This document shows, in pieces, positions 6,067-13,986 of a stretch of 28,993 nt of DNA (position 1 is its first letter; the number at the start of each line of letters is the position of its first letter). The notes under the pieces were generated by a model. The model made no database searches. It was not told the DNA's origin and saw nothing but the letters and a program-made list of their open reading frames with translations. Made by a program: the position numbers and the translations under genes. This DNA comes from Bacteroidota bacterium. GTDB lineage: Bacteria > Bacteroidota > Bacteroidia > Chitinophagales > Chitinophagaceae. Location of the stretch: contig JAEYQO010000119.1 in the NCBI GenBank assembly GCA_023409975.1, forward strand, positions 1-28,993, read 5' to 3'.

Positions 6067-7326
6067 TCAGGTTTTTCTGGGTTTCTTTTTTGCAGCAGGA
6101 AACAGGACGTTGTTCAGGATCAGCCGGTAGCCGGGAGAGTTGGGGTGAGAAGAAAGCTCCGTCGGCGGATCACCCAGGTGGTGCTGATAGTCCTCGGGAT
6201 CATGTCCTCCATAGAAGGTCCAGGTTCCCTTCCCATATTCACCATGAATATACCGCGCCTCGTTAGCGGGCTTATACTCTCCCATTACCAGCACGTTCGT
6301 TTTAAGGACCTCTTTGCGGAAAGCAGTCGTCTGGCCCATGAATCCTTTGACAGTGGTGGTATGGTTCTGACAAAGCATCGTGGGGACGGGATCGAACTTT
6401 GCAGAAAAAGTGAACAGGCTGAAATAATCCGCATCCGGAGGCACCCGGCGCATCTGTGTATTGTCTATATCGGAAAATTCGTATTCATAGGGATTGGTCT
6501 TAATCATGAAGTTCTTGAACGCGAAACTCTGCGTGAAGTCCAGTTTCTGTTGCGCCTGAGGGTCCATCGGATCTCCGTCAAATACAACTTCACAGATATC
6601 CACCTGGTCGGCGGTTAATGCAATATCATAGCTATCAGTCGCTGAACACATCGCAAACAGGTATCCACCTCCGGCAACAAACTCCCTGATCTTCTTAGCA
6701 ACAGCAAGCTTCAGATCTGAAACTTTCTTAAATCCATGTTTGCTGGCCAGCGCCTCATTAGCTTTTACATCGTCCTGATACCAGGTCGTGTTCCTGTAGG
6801 TGGCCCAGAACTTTCCGTACTGGCCGGTGAAATCTTCATGGTGAAGGTGCAGCCAGTCGTATTCCGGAAGCTTACCTTCAAGGACTTCCGTATCATAGAT
6901 CTTATCGTAAGGGATCTCGGCATACGTCAAAACTAGTGTCACAGCATCATCCCAGGGTAGTTTTCCCTCTGGGGTATATACGGCAATCTTTGGTGGTTTG
7001 TCGAGCCGGATGACATCACCATTGTAGTCGGGGTCGGCGATCTTTTGAACGATTCCCGCATATTGGGCATCGCTCATTACCTGGTAGCTCACACCCCGCA
7101 GCTTGCAAAGTCGCTCTATCGGTTCTGTCTGGTCTGTGGCAAAACTCCCGCCTTCATAATTCAGCAGCCAGTCTACATGATGACCCAGTTGCAGGGTCTG
7201 GAACGCAACACCATATGCTTTCAGATGGTTTTTCTGATTGTCTGCATCCATGGGTATATAGAGTTTGGCAGCTTCAGATTGGAAACAACAGGCAAGTAGC
7301 AACAGGACTGAACTGAGTCTTTTCAT
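6067..7326 (-). CDS. Exported protein of the group annotated 'asparagine synthetase B'
   Basis: 419 aa from the ATG at 7326 (MKRLSSVLLLLACCFQSEAA, a clear signal peptide); an adjacent ATG at 7329 and an in-frame start at 7380 are less likely because they put charged residues in front of the signal. The mature start KLYIPMDADNQKNHLKAYG and the phrase VDWLLNYEGGSF mark a Bacteroidetes family that databases often call asparagine synthetase B. The sequence shows neither the N-terminal Cys of class II amidotransferases nor the SGGxDS ATP-binding loop, so that name is doubtful. A region around AGGGYLFAMCSATDSYD resembles class I glutamine-amidotransferase-like folds. The C-terminal part, HGEYGKGTWTFYGGHDPEDY, is well defined. 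Periplasmic; substrate unknown. A weak TAATATTG lies at 7358-7365. Confidence 0.75.
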   Translation of the reverse strand: MKRLSSVLLLLACCFQSEAAKLYIPMDADNQKNHLKAYGVAFQTLQLGHHVDWLLNYEGGSFATDQTEPIERLCKLRGVSYQVMSDAQYAGIVQKIADPDYNGDVIRLDKPPKIAVYTPEGKLPWDDAVTLVLTYAEIPYDKIYDTEVLEGKLPEYDWLHLHHEDFTGQYGKFWATYRNTTWYQDDVKANEALASKHGFKKVSDLKLAVAKKIREFVAGGGYLFAMCSATDSYDIALTADQVDICEVVFDGDPMDPQAQQKLDFTQSFAFKNFMIKTNPYEYEFSDIDNTQMRRVPPDADYFSLFTFSAKFDPVPTMLCQNHTTTVKGFMGQTTAFRKEVLKTNVLVMGEYKPANEARYIHGEYGKGTWTFYGGHDPEDYQHHLGDPPTELSSHPNSPGYRLILNNVLFPAAKKKPRKT

Positions 7327-7418
7327 CATATTTAACCTCGAATCGACCTGTAATTTACCAATATTAGCGGGAGACCGCATTGATGAACAGGTTTTTTAAC
7401 TTTTGATTGCCCGCTCAG

Positions 7419-7426
7419 TACATTTG
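7419..7426 (+). promoter_or_regulatory. -7 element of the ABC-2 permease gene (TACATTTG)
   Basis: TACATTTG fully matches TAnnTTTG and ends 7 nt before the ATG at 7434, predicting transcription starting at or beside the start codon. No TTG at the expected -33 spacing; a T-run (7392-7397) is the nearest candidate. Confidence 0.6.
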
Positions 7427-7433
7427 CGGCTCT

Positions 7434-8528
7434 ATGGCCGGTTACAGCAATTTTCAGGCTGCCAGTGCGCTCATCAAAGCAAGCCTGCAATCCATACTGA
7501 AAAGCCCCTCTGCGGTAGTTTTCAGTATTATTTTCCCGCTTGTTTTCATTCTGGTTTTTGGATTCGTAGGCAATGTGGGCAGCAATTTCAATCTGACGGT
7601 GGCGCCCTCTCCTGGCGCAGATACGAGCATGCCAATATTCCGGGTACTTCTGCAGCAGCCCCAACTGCACTGGGACTTTCCCGCTTCGCAGGATGAGCTG
7701 GAACGATCGTTGACAGAGGGTCAGGTTTTAGCTGCTATAGATATTGTGGAACGTCCCGGAAGGGCACCACTGGTTCAGGTAAATGGTAACGCCTCCCGGT
7801 TTACAGAACTGCTGCAACTGCAGACGGTCATCGAAGCTTCGGCCATACAAACAGACCCTGACTTACAACAAAGGGTGGCTGGGCTGATGGACCTGGATCT
7901 GCGGTTTGAAGCCAGGAAGGAATACAAGATGATCGATTTCATCCTTCCCGGTCAACTGGGTTTTTCCTTGCTGGCTGCCGGGGTTTTCGGCACCGCATTC
8001 GTGTTTTTCAATCTTCGGCAGACGCTGGTGCTGAAAAGATTTTTCGCTACTCCCGTACGCAGGGAAGTCATCGTGCTCTCAGAGGGCATCGCCCGTCTTG
8101 TTTTTCAGATGATGGGTGCGGTCATCATTATCAGCCTCGGTTATTATTTCTTTGGGTTCACCCTCGTAGAAGGGTGGTTGACTTTCCTGAAGATGCTGCT
8201 GGTCTGTGCTTTGGGAATGATGATCTTCATGGGATTCGGCTTTGTTATCAGCGGTATTGCGAAATCAGAAGCTACTATCCCTCCTCTGTCCAATATTATC
8301 ACACTGCCGCAGTTTCTGCTCGCGGGTACTTTCTTCCCGGTAGAGGTTTTTCCTTCCTGGCTACAGCCGGTTTGTAAAATACTGCCGCTGACTTACCTGA
8401 ATGACGCTTTGAGGAGGATCTCCTTCGAGGGGGCAGGTCTTTTCGAAATACGCTGGGATCTGGCCATCCTGCTATTGTGGGGCGTTGTCGTCTATCTGCT
8501 TGCGGCAAGGCTCTTCAAGTGGGAGTAG
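7434..8528 (+). CDS. ABC-2 type transporter permease
   Basis: 364 aa from the ATG at 7434 (MAGYSNFQAASALIKASLQS). An upstream TTG at 7407 is open, but the -7 promoter element lies inside that extension, so the ATG is preferred. The layout is one membrane segment (about 26-46), a large extracytoplasmic domain (about 47-165), and five C-terminal membrane segments with the ABC-2 signature region ending in LPQFLLAGTFFPVEVFPSWL. Such permeases export lipids, polysaccharides or drugs together with an ATPase. No ATPase gene adjoins it, so the partner must be encoded elsewhere. Confidence 0.88.
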   Translation: MAGYSNFQAASALIKASLQSILKSPSAVVFSIIFPLVFILVFGFVGNVGSNFNLTVAPSPGADTSMPIFRVLLQQPQLHWDFPASQDELERSLTEGQVLAAIDIVERPGRAPLVQVNGNASRFTELLQLQTVIEASAIQTDPDLQQRVAGLMDLDLRFEARKEYKMIDFILPGQLGFSLLAAGVFGTAFVFFNLRQTLVLKRFFATPVRREVIVLSEGIARLVFQMMGAVIIISLGYYFFGFTLVEGWLTFLKMLLVCALGMMIFMGFGFVISGIAKSEATIPPLSNIITLPQFLLAGTFFPVEVFPSWLQPVCKILPLTYLNDALRRISFEGAGLFEIRWDLAILLLWGVVVYLLAARLFKWE

Positions 8529-8552
8529 CTTCCTGTTCTCTGTCAAATGCCG

Positions 8553-8559
8553 TACTTTG
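8553..8559 (+). promoter_or_regulatory. -7 element of glyA (TACTTTG)
   Basis: TACTTTG followed by CAGCC, one base shorter than TAnnTTTG, 25 nt before the ATG. Probable start of the glyA transcript, leaving a leader of roughly 18-20 nt. Confidence 0.45.
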
Positions 8560-8584
8560 CAGCCGCTAATTAAAACCTCATATC

Positions 8585-9868
8585 ATGCAAAGAGATACTG
8601 CCATTTTCCATCTCATCAATGAAGAATTACAGCGCCAGCGTCAGGGCCTGGAACTGATCGCCTCGGAGAACTTTACTTCTACCCAGGTGATGGAAGCGAT
8701 GGGAAATGTCATGACGAATAAGTATGCTGAAGGCTATCCCGGTAAACGCTATTATGGCGGATGCGAGGTGGTAGATCAAAGTGAACAACTGGCGATCGAC
8801 AGGGCGAAGAGGATCTTTGGGGTGGACTATGTGAATGTGCAGCCGCACAGCGGCGCTCAGGCCAATGCTGCTGTCATGCTTGCCTGCCTTCAGCCAGGAG
8901 ATACCATTCTCGGTCTTGACCTGTCCATGGGCGGACACCTGACTCATGGCTCTCCGGTCAACTTTTCCGGAAAGCTCTATAAAGCGGTACACTATGGCGT
9001 ATCGAAAGAAACCGGGCGGGTCGACTATGATATGATGGAGCAAATGGCGAAGGAACATAAGCCCCGGATGATAGTCTGTGGCGCTTCTGCGTATAGCCGC
9101 GACTGGGACTATGCCCGTATCCGTTCCATAGCAGACAGCGTAGGGGCCCTCGTGCTGGCAGATATTGCCCACCCTGCCGGTCTGATCGCAAAAGGCCTTC
9201 TTTCCAGCCCCTTCGATCATTGCCATATCGTGACGTCGACCACCCATAAAACATTGCGTGGACCAAGAGGCGGTATCATCATGATGAAGCAGGATTTTGA
9301 GAATCCCTGGGGCATCACCGGACCTAAAGGAGATATTCGCATGATGAGCCAGTTGCTGGATCTTGCAGTGTTCCCCGGCACTCAGGGCGGTCCCCTGGAA
9401 CATGTGATCGCTGCCAAGGCTGTTGCTTTTTACGAGATATTGGATGATTCCTTCCTGACCTATGGCAAGCAAATCCTCGCGAATGCTAAGGCGATGACCG
9501 AAGCATTTCTGGAAAAAGATTATCAGATCGTGTCTGGTGGTACCGACAATCACCTGCTGTTGATCGATCTGAGAAACAAGGGAATTAGTGGGAAGAAGGC
9601 AGAGAATACCCTCGTTAAGGCAGATATCACCCTTAATAAGAACATGGTGCCTTTCGATGATAAATCGCCTTTCATCACATCCGGGATCCGGGTGGGCGTG
9701 CCGGCAGTTACGACCCGGGGGCTGAAAGAAGAGCATATGGGACAGATCGTAAACTGGCTGGATCAGGTACTGATGCATCCCGATGACGAACAAAAGATCG
9801 GTAATGTGAAGGGTGAGGTGAATGAGTTTATGAAACAATTCCCGCTCTATCCTGAGTGGAAGTATTAA
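8585..9868 (+). CDS. glyA: Serine hydroxymethyltransferase
   Basis: 427 aa, the usual length. Visible hallmarks are LIASENFTS near the N-terminus, NKYAEGYPGKRYYGGCEVVD, the substrate loop NVQPHSGAQANAAV, and the pyridoxal-phosphate lysine K222 in STTHKTLRGPRGG. The enzyme converts serine and tetrahydrofolate to glycine and 5,10-methylene-tetrahydrofolate in the cytosol. It has its own -7 element and a terminator hairpin, so it appears to be a single-gene unit. An antisense open frame of 403 codons is a by-product of its codon use. Confidence 0.97.
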   Translation: MQRDTAIFHLINEELQRQRQGLELIASENFTSTQVMEAMGNVMTNKYAEGYPGKRYYGGCEVVDQSEQLAIDRAKRIFGVDYVNVQPHSGAQANAAVMLACLQPGDTILGLDLSMGGHLTHGSPVNFSGKLYKAVHYGVSKETGRVDYDMMEQMAKEHKPRMIVCGASAYSRDWDYARIRSIADSVGALVLADIAHPAGLIAKGLLSSPFDHCHIVTSTTHKTLRGPRGGIIMMKQDFENPWGITGPKGDIRMMSQLLDLAVFPGTQGGPLEHVIAAKAVAFYEILDDSFLTYGKQILANAKAMTEAFLEKDYQIVSGGTDNHLLLIDLRNKGISGKKAENTLVKADITLNKNMVPFDDKSPFITSGIRVGVPAVTTRGLKEEHMGQIVNWLDQVLMHPDDEQKIGNVKGEVNEFMKQFPLYPEWKY

Positions 9869-9891
9869 AAATCACCGAAATATAGATGTGG

Positions 9892-9928
9892 CGGCGGCTC
9901 CTTTGTTTATATTTAACAGGGTCCGCCG
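9892..9928 (+). terminator. Terminator of glyA
   Basis: CGGCGG and CC (9892-9901) pair with GG and CCGCCG (9919-9928), followed by TTTTC. It lies 24 bp after the glyA stop. Confidence 0.75.
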
Positions 9929-10026
9929 TTTTCATTTTGGCATAATTTTTACCTTGCAAGGGTATAACTCTTTAGCCAGCAATCAACTATAGCTTTTACT
10001 GCCGTATTTGTGCAAATCGTTCCATA

Positions 10027-12297
10027 ATGAAGTACAGGATTTTCTATTTCGCCAGCCTATTGACCCTTTTTGCTTTGATTCTGACCGACACCACGGCTTT
10101 CGGCCAGCGTCGCAAGAAGAAGAGGAAGGTAAAGACCGTAAGTATCTACGACGTTGATTCTCTGATTAATCCCATCCCGCTCCAGCGCAGCATGTGGCAT
10201 GAGAAAAGGATCGATGTTGCCCAGCGTAATGCAGATGCTTCCGACGGCAGAATAGACAGATTTATCCGCTTTTCTGAAGATACGGTTCTTTCAAACATGC
10301 TGACGCAGGCAATCCTTCGGGATGTCGACAGGCTACAGATTATGATAGAAAATCTGCCGATCGACAATTCAGGGGATCAGTCGGCTTCTCAGTTGAAGAT
10401 TCGTTACCTCACAGATCTGAACGAACTGATGAGGAAATACGCTGCGGATAATTCAGTAGATCCGATCTTCTGGCGTCGGACGGTGACCAATTTCCGCGAA
10501 CTGCTTATTGCGAGACATGAGAACAGGGTAAAGGATTTTGTGCTGAACCATGCCGATGTTTATACCTATACTAATATCCAGCTCCTGGATGGCTACCCCG
10601 AATCACGCTCCTACCTGATCTCCGTGCTGGGAAGAAAAGATCCACGAATGATGATCAGGAAGCTTTCCGATTTTGCCAACGAGGCAGCAGCAGATGTGGT
10701 CGTTTCTGAAGCCGCGAAGGTGGTGCCCAATGAGATTTTTAATTATGCCACATCGACTAACTATCCGCTGAAGAACGCTGTGCTTCGCTCCAAAGATCCG
10801 CTGGTGCAGACGATAGTAAAGATTTCAAGAGAATCGAAATCGCCCCTCCGGGCCATGCCTTTCCTGAGCTGGGTCCATGATAATACAAAGACAATTGCAG
10901 AGATTGACAAGATCACGGCTGACCAGGATCTTTTCTTCAAAAGCCTGGTGCAGCTCAAGCTGGAGAACCAGCAGTTGGGAGGACATACTTATACGGGCGA
11001 GCTCCAGTATCGTGGATTGAAGTATGTCAGGGATATGAACGATCTGCACGATGAGCGTGATCCGATCCGTTTTAAGAGTATTGACAAATTCGGTCCCGAA
11101 GAGTTGTATTTCATCATGGTCTATGGCCAGGACGAGATCTATACCAGTTCTTTCCTCGGTGCCTTTAACAGAATGCTGGAACGTATGGGTGATTCTGTGA
11201 AAGGCGGGGATCTGCTTGCAAAAGTGCATTACGACAGGTTTCGTACGTTCATCAGAATGACAGCGGGGTACAATACGCTGACGAGGTTCCTCGGTACGAT
11301 GGATAAAGAGGCACGGTATAAACTCATGAGTGATTTTATCGCCGGGCTCGACAGAGGTGCCGACGACGACCTGGAAGATGCTGTGGATGTTGCGGATGCA
11401 TTTGGAAGTATTCAGGATAAGGAATTGCTGACGTTCCTGCAGAATGAGGTAAAGAAGAACTACGAACGCTCCTATGAAGAGAGAAGCCTTAAAGGGATGC
11501 GGGTATACGCCCTCCTGGCAACACTCTTCAACGGTTTGCATGCCAGCGATAATGAGGGTGCTATAAAAGCCCAGTCAGAAATTCTTAGTCTGCCACCCAT
11601 CAACCTGGTGCAATACAATAATCTGAAGAGTGACTCTGGTGTCGTTTACCAGCAGTATTTCTTCTATGGCGATGAGGATGGAAAGGTGTCTTTCCAGAGC
11701 TTCCTGGGAAATTTCAAAGATGGCAAATGGAAAGTGAGCCCCAGCAAATACTGGACGATGATCACTTCTACCTCAGGGAAGCCCATTGTTATCTATGCCA
11801 ATAATCCACTGTCAGAACCCGAAGATGAGGTGGCCCAGGCAAAGCTTATTGAGCATCTGGGAGCAAAGAATATCAATCCGACCGTGATCGTACACCGAGG
11901 ACACAGTTACCATCTTCCATTAACACTGGACAGGCTGAACAAACATGCCCGGATCGTGATGCTCGGTTCCTGTGGTGGGTACCATAACCTGGGTACAGTT
12001 CTGAGCAAGTCACCCGATGCTCATATCATCTCCTCCAAGCAGGTAGGTGCCATGAGTGTAAATGAACCGATCATCAAGTCGATCAATACCCGTTTGCTGG
12101 AAGGAAAGGATGTGGACTGGATTACGATGTGGAAGGATCTGAATGGCTATTTCTCAGCCAAATTGCCCAAAGCCAAGCCAACTTTTGATGATTATGTTCC
12201 TCCGCACAAGAACCTGGGAGCTATATTCATTAAAGCCTATAGGAAGCTCTCCAGCAATGAAGAAGCGTTGGAAAGCGAAGAAGAGGAGGAAAGCTAG
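10027..12297 (+). CDS. Exported 756-aa protein with a possible caspase-like C-terminal region
   Basis: A signal peptide spans about residues 1-26 (LLTLFALILTDTTAFGQ) and is followed by a very basic stretch RRKKKRK. Residues about 40-560 are charged and probably mostly helical, without a recognised motif. The C-terminal part (about 575-720) alternates predicted strands and helices: KPIVIYANN, then PTVIVHRGHSYH with His623, Gly625 and His626, then a hydrophobic strand ending at Cys649 (ARIVMLGSCGGYHNLG), then AHIISSKQVGAMSVNEP. A His followed closely by Gly and a Cys after a hydrophobic strand are the marks of clan CD cysteine peptidases (caspase, gingipain, CHAT). The His-Cys distance of 23-26 is shorter than in most members, so activity is uncertain. 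The tail is acidic (EALESEEEEES). Its stop overlaps that of the convergent hydrolase gene. No known family name is assigned. Confidence 0.8.
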   Translation: MKYRIFYFASLLTLFALILTDTTAFGQRRKKKRKVKTVSIYDVDSLINPIPLQRSMWHEKRIDVAQRNADASDGRIDRFIRFSEDTVLSNMLTQAILRDVDRLQIMIENLPIDNSGDQSASQLKIRYLTDLNELMRKYAADNSVDPIFWRRTVTNFRELLIARHENRVKDFVLNHADVYTYTNIQLLDGYPESRSYLISVLGRKDPRMMIRKLSDFANEAAADVVVSEAAKVVPNEIFNYATSTNYPLKNAVLRSKDPLVQTIVKISRESKSPLRAMPFLSWVHDNTKTIAEIDKITADQDLFFKSLVQLKLENQQLGGHTYTGELQYRGLKYVRDMNDLHDERDPIRFKSIDKFGPEELYFIMVYGQDEIYTSSFLGAFNRMLERMGDSVKGGDLLAKVHYDRFRTFIRMTAGYNTLTRFLGTMDKEARYKLMSDFIAGLDRGADDDLEDAVDVADAFGSIQDKELLTFLQNEVKKNYERSYEERSLKGMRVYALLATLFNGLHASDNEGAIKAQSEILSLPPINLVQYNNLKSDSGVVYQQYFFYGDEDGKVSFQSFLGNFKDGKWKVSPSKYWTMITSTSGKPIVIYANNPLSEPEDEVAQAKLIEHLGAKNINPTVIVHRGHSYHLPLTLDRLNKHARIVMLGSCGGYHNLGTVLSKSPDAHIISSKQVGAMSVNEPIIKSINTRLLEGKDVDWITMWKDLNGYFSAKLPKAKPTFDDYVPPHKNLGAIFIKAYRKLSSNEEALESEEEEES

Positions 12298-13175
12298 TCC
12301 TCGTTGATGGTATCGTCTTGCAGGAAGGAGTCGATCAGTTGATTGACTCTTTCTGCTTTTTCCCAGTGTACAAAATGTCCGCAATTCTCAAATAGTTCCA
12401 GCCGGGCGTTGGGGATACGGGCAGTGCCCTGCCGGGCAATTTCACTGGTGCTTACGGGATGGATAAAGCGGTTAGGAATTAAGGCGTCCCTTGTACCAAA
12501 GATCACGAGGGTAGGGCAGTTGATCAGGTGTAGCCGGTCATAAACGGGTTCGTTCAACATTCCGTGGACACAGGCCTCCACCATTTTTTTATAACTACTA
12601 AGTGTCTCTAACTGCATCAACTCTAACAGGTCCTGTATCATCGGCTCCGCCTGCTCTTTATTCCGGTGGAAACTGTTCCGGATCATCGTTCGGAGGCTGC
12701 TTTCCTCCGGACCCAGAAGGTCAAGGAAGAATGCAGCGCCCCTGTAAAGACTTCTTTCGAAAGGCGTAAATGCTTCAAAGCCAGCGGGTGCACATAAGAT
12801 CAGCTTCTCTGCGAGGTGCGGATATCCCAATACAGCGGTCATAGCGATCTGTCCACCCATGGAGTGCCCCGCCAGGCTGACCCTGCTGAGATTAAGCGCA
12901 TCGAGGAATTCAGCAAGAGCCTGAGCAAACCAGGCAATTCCAAAAGGAAATGGTCCTCGCCCGGACAAACCATTTCCCGGTAAATCGAGGGCAATACAAC
13001 GGTACTTCCTGCTGAGTTCACTGATGTTTTTCTGCCAGGCTAAGGCATAGTTGGCGAGCCCATGAATAAAGACGATAGTCTGTTCTCCCTTGCCTTCATC
13101 TATATAGCTGATCCTGCCTGAATTCGGTAATTGAATCTCTTTTGTATTGAATGGGTAGCGGAGTCCTGCCTGCAT
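12294..13175 (-). CDS. Alpha/beta-hydrolase
   Basis: 293 aa from the ATG at 13175 (MQAGLRYPFN). The frame is open to 13262, but the extra 29 residues are Cys/Ser-rich and unlike the family, and a TATCTTTA element lies 4 nt before the chosen ATG. The alpha/beta-hydrolase marks are IVFIHGLANYALAW (oxyanion HG at 38-39), LDLPGNGLS, the nucleophile elbow GHSMGG with Ser105, the acid region FGTRDALIP, and the catalytic His in ENCGHFVHWEKA. Cytosolic; it probably hydrolyses an ester or C-C bond, substrate unknown. The stop codon shares CTAG with the stop of the convergent 756-aa gene (4-bp overlap). Confidence 0.85.
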   Translation of the reverse strand: MQAGLRYPFNTKEIQLPNSGRISYIDEGKGEQTIVFIHGLANYALAWQKNISELSRKYRCIALDLPGNGLSGRGPFPFGIAWFAQALAEFLDALNLSRVSLAGHSMGGQIAMTAVLGYPHLAEKLILCAPAGFEAFTPFERSLYRGAAFFLDLLGPEESSLRTMIRNSFHRNKEQAEPMIQDLLELMQLETLSSYKKMVEACVHGMLNEPVYDRLHLINCPTLVIFGTRDALIPNRFIHPVSTSEIARQGTARIPNARLELFENCGHFVHWEKAERVNQLIDSFLQDDTINED

Positions 13176-13464
13176 CTGGTAAAGATAAGCACAAGACCAG
13201 CTACCGGACATTGTTGAATTCCCACACACTGGGTAGGAAGTTCTACATATTGCGCAGCTCACTTCGTAAAGGGGTGGGAGTAAATGGGCTACAGATATTT
13301 CAAAACTATTCTTTACTGCAGAGGTTACGGTTCATCAACTATTGTAATATGGTGCTTTACATATCCCTGTCAGGTCATATGATTTTTGATGACATTGCCG
13401 GACCTGTATATGGCACGTTTATGGTCAATCCGTTACACAATTATTCATCTTAAACTTCCAACCT
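13176..13464. other. 289-bp intergenic region
   Basis: There is no convincing gene. A 100-codon plus-strand frame (13151-13453) overlaps the hydrolase start and has no protein-like composition. The region holds a TGGCACG block (13411-13417) close to the next gene, and a short inverted pair CAGGTC/GACCTG around 13370-13406. It probably contains the promoter of the disordered-protein gene at 13465. Confidence 0.4.
13411..13425 (+). promoter_or_regulatory. Possible RpoN-type -24 element (TGGCACG)
   Basis: TGGCACG at 13411-13417 equals the -24 half of sigma-54 promoters. The -12 position reads TGGT instead of TTGC, so the match is half only. It lies about 47 nt upstream of the ATG at 13465. Confidence 0.25.
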
Positions 13465-13773
13465 ATGGCAGAGAACAAGAATTTCCGAAACGAGCAGAAC
13501 AGAGACCAGAATTTTGGACGCCAGAATACTGGTAGCCAGGAAAGTGGACAAAAACGTGGTAACCAATCTGATCGTGACCTGAACATGGATGAAGATCTTC
13601 AACAGGATGTTTCGATCGGTTCAGGCGAACAGTCTGGTCGTTCGGGCCGTCAGGGTTCTGATCAAAATCTTGAAAATGAACGCATGGGATCAGAACGCGG
13701 TAATCTGGGAAATGAGTCCGGCTCTACTCAAAGGGGTAACAGTGGATCCGGTTCCAGCCTCGGCAACCGCTAA
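13465..13773 (+). CDS. Disordered Gly/Asn/Gln/Ser-rich protein
   Basis: 102 aa with no hydrophobic core. It is rich in Gly, Asn, Gln, Ser, Arg and Glu, with repeated short phrases such as GNQSDRDLN, GSGEQSGRSGRQGSDQN, RGNLGNESG and RGNSGSG. It has one central acidic block (NMDEDLQQDV). Such composition suggests an intrinsically disordered, very soluble protein of the kind often induced by osmotic or desiccation stress; that role is inferred from composition only. Monocistronic: a strong terminator lies 37 bp after the stop. No Shine-Dalgarno sequence; the AT-rich stretch before the ATG is typical for the phylum. Confidence 0.75.
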   Translation: MAENKNFRNEQNRDQNFGRQNTGSQESGQKRGNQSDRDLNMDEDLQQDVSIGSGEQSGRSGRQGSDQNLENERMGSERGNLGNESGSTQRGNSGSGSSLGNR

Positions 13774-13809
13774 CTACAGGCAATAGGTGCAGATTCAATA
13801 GTGAATCAG

Positions 13810-13840
13810 ACGTCCTTCATTTGTGAAGGACGTTTTTTTT
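13810..13840 (+). terminator. Strong intrinsic terminator
   Basis: ACGTCCTTCA (13810-13819) pairs perfectly with TGAAGGACGT (13824-13833), followed by eight T (13833-13840). It ends the disordered-protein transcript. Confidence 0.92.
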
Positions 13841-13940
13841 GGTGTTATTTATGAGCGGCAGGGGGGTGGAACGGTTTTTTAATATACCTATTACAGCCGA
13901 ATCACTAAGAAAGTTTTCAGTTGTGTGTGTGATTAATGAA

Positions 13941-13968
13941 AAAAGGTGCACTTTCAAGTGCACCTTTT
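13941..13968 (-). terminator. Perfect 13-bp hairpin, terminator of phaC
   Basis: AAAAGGTGCACTT (13941-13953) and AAGTGCACCTTTT (13956-13968) form a perfect stem with a 2-nt gap. It lies 18 bp beyond the phaC stop; read on the minus strand the stem ends in TTTT with further T/A. It could work in both directions. Confidence 0.8.
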
Positions 13969-13986
13969 GTATTTGGTCAGGTCCGG

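Noticed and set aside
8627..9838. 403-codon open frame antisense to glyA
   Set aside because: It lies fully inside glyA, a very well conserved gene, and its translation is Cys/His/Arg-rich without domain features. It is a codon-usage shadow.
10825..11541. 238-codon frame antisense to the 756-aa gene
   Set aside because: Complete overlap with a signal-peptide protein of good composition; the antisense product shows no motif.
13151..13453. 100-codon plus-strand frame between the hydrolase and the disordered-protein gene
   Set aside because: It overlaps the hydrolase start, has no signal or domain, and ends just before the next gene. It is more likely promoter DNA.
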